In this document: piece after piece, positions 44,727 to 45,629 of the stretch | How the letters are laid out: every line of letters begins with the position of its first letter | Numbering within the stretch: the first letter of the stretch is position 1 | DNA from: Nitrosomonas sp. | Lineage (GTDB): Bacteria; Pseudomonadota; Gammaproteobacteria; Burkholderiales; Nitrosomonadaceae | Length of the DNA stretch: 45,629 bases | Direction of reading: 5' to 3' | Assembly (NCBI RefSeq): GCF_019752095.1 | Contig: NZ_JAIEMO010000042.1 | Coordinates: 1 to 45,629 of the forward strand | Made by a program: the position numbers and the translations under genes | The notes under the pieces: model-generated | Told to the model about the DNA's origin: nothing | Seen by the model: only the letters and a program-made list of their open reading frames with translations | The model's database searches: none

Positions 44727-45452
44727 ATGCGCCTATCCATCATCATTCCTGCTTTTAACGAAGAGCGACTGATTCTCGATTGTTTGAATTCCATCCAAGA
44801 ATCTATCAAGGCAAACCGAGAACCCGGTTTCACTTATGAGATCATCGTCGTCGATAACAACTCCACTGACAAAACGGCACAACTCGCTACACAAGCCGGC
44901 GCGATGGTGGTATTTGAGCCGATCAATCAAATCGGGCGTGCGCGTAATACCGGCGCAGTAGCCGCCACTGGTGATTGGCTGTTGTTTGTAGATGCCGACA
45001 GTTTATTGAACTCCGGTATGGTTGGCGATATCCTGCAAATGATCGAAAGCAAGAAATATGTCGGTTGCGGCAGTGTTATGCACATGCCAAATTTACCCTG
45101 GTGGGGCAATGCTGCAATGCAACTTTGGACCGCCCTATCAATTACCTTCCGTTGGGCATCCGGTGCACTGGTTGTATGCCGCACCGATGCATTTCGCGAT
45201 GTCGGCGGATTTAACCAGGAGTTATTCGCCGCCGATGAAATCGATTTAAGCCAATTATTAAAAAAATGGGGGCGCCAAAGCGGCCTGAAATTCACCATCC
45301 TGACTCGACATCCTCTGGTTACGTCACCACGCAAAGTGCAGCTATACACCGGGCGAGAAATTGCCATGCAATTCTTCAGCGTATTATTTAGTCCTCGTAA
45401 GGCCTTGCAGAACAAGGAGAAGCTTCCAATTTGGTACGATGGAAGGCGTTGA
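44727..45452 (+). CDS. Family 2 glycosyltransferase
   Basis: This 241-aa protein has a GT-A fold: SIIIPAFNEERLILDCLNSI (4-23), YEIIVVDNNSTDKTAQLA (about 37-55), and LLFVDADS with the DxD-type metal site at about 90. GFNQELFAADEIDLSQLLKKWG contains the ED-like base region. No membrane helix at the C-terminus, only a moderately hydrophobic LWTALSITFRWASGALVV segment near 133-150 that may associate with membrane. Acceptor and sugar unknown; such stand-alone GT2s often work in polysaccharide or lipid glycosylation. It lies 77 bp after the protoglobin gene. Little follows to the window edge. Confidence 0.88.
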   Translation: MRLSIIIPAFNEERLILDCLNSIQESIKANREPGFTYEIIVVDNNSTDKTAQLATQAGAMVVFEPINQIGRARNTGAVAATGDWLLFVDADSLLNSGMVGDILQMIESKKYVGCGSVMHMPNLPWWGNAAMQLWTALSITFRWASGALVVCRTDAFRDVGGFNQELFAADEIDLSQLLKKWGRQSGLKFTILTRHPLVTSPRKVQLYTGREIAMQFFSVLFSPRKALQNKEKLPIWYDGRR

Positions 45453-45629
45453 TTTTATGCTTAGACTCATCACAGTTCTCATAACGCGGCTTAAAAATTA
45501 AAATACGTGGATTACACAGTTAGTGTTCAACTAATATCAACATCTACTCTCTGAGAACTTTGCACGGTTAGAGTCATTTTCAGGTGCGGATGATGATATA
45601 ATAATGTTTTGAATCATATTGTTGAGTTA

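Overview
The window reads as chromosomal DNA of a moderate-GC betaproteobacterium, most likely Nitrosomonadaceae (Nitrosomonas-like). This is an inference from protein content: PEP-CTERM sorted exoproteins, a MutL with the betaproteobacterial-type endonuclease motif and no E. coli-like character, FolE2, a stand-alone protoglobin, and intergenic hairpin repeats with GC-rich arms. No marker specific to ammonia oxidation lies in the window. No rRNA, tRNA or CRISPR array was seen.

Layout. 1-1.1 kb: decayed IS3-family transposase and about 790 bp of AT-rich non-coding DNA. 1.1-4.3 kb (+): PEP-CTERM/DUF4114 protein, secreted intradiol dioxygenase-like protein, thioredoxin reductase, Smr-domain protein. 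4.3-8.5 kb (-): DksA-like zinc-finger protein, membrane-anchored peroxiredoxin, an MFS pseudogene cut by a 5'-truncated IS3-family element, and mutL. 8.6-10.5 kb (+): GH19 endolysin/chitinase-like gene with a coupled secreted protein, a truncated PEP-CTERM gene and a fold-back repeat. 10.6-15.4 kb (-): an HD-GYP/EAL pair (c-di-GMP) and an ExbB-ExbD-TonB-like operon. 15.8-16.6 kb (+): adhesin-E-like and DUF488 proteins. 16.7-26.2 kb (-): YaeQ, a DUF2959 lipoprotein and a large lipid-metabolism block. 26.7-30.6 kb (+): xseB-ispA-dxs-folE2, for isoprenoid and pterin precursors. 30.8-34.3 kb: a YbiT-type ABC-F gene, then a patchy accessory stretch with a GC-rich VOC gene between 20-bp direct repeats. 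34.3-38.7 kb (-): dolichol/phytol kinase-like membrane protein, OFA-type MFS transporter, DUF4019 protein, ZIP transporter and the YfiH/PgeF purine-nucleoside enzyme. 39-45.5 kb (+): secreted ankyrin protein, GDPD-GlpD-FGGY kinase operon, protoglobin and a family 2 glycosyltransferase.

The most interesting part is 18.0-25.6 kb. Four genes overlap by 1-4 bp in the order GNAT-like acyltransferase, MobA-like nucleotidyltransferase, LptF, LptG. After a 268-bp gap come a CDP-alcohol phosphatidyltransferase with an extra N-terminal domain and a 665-aa protein. In the latter, an N-terminal diacylglycerol-kinase domain is fused to a C-terminal nucleotidyltransferase domain whose motif order recalls the mitochondrial CDP-DAG synthase Tam41. 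Together they could acylate, phosphorylate, CDP-activate and head-group-modify a lipid, then move it with an LptFG-type permease pair. This is a candidate dedicated phospholipid or sphingolipid pathway. The product is unknown and the assignment rests on motif reading only.

The right-hand end holds a compact route from glycerophosphodiesters to glycerol-3-phosphate to DHAP (GDPD, GlpD, FGGY kinase). It could recycle head groups released from phospholipids.
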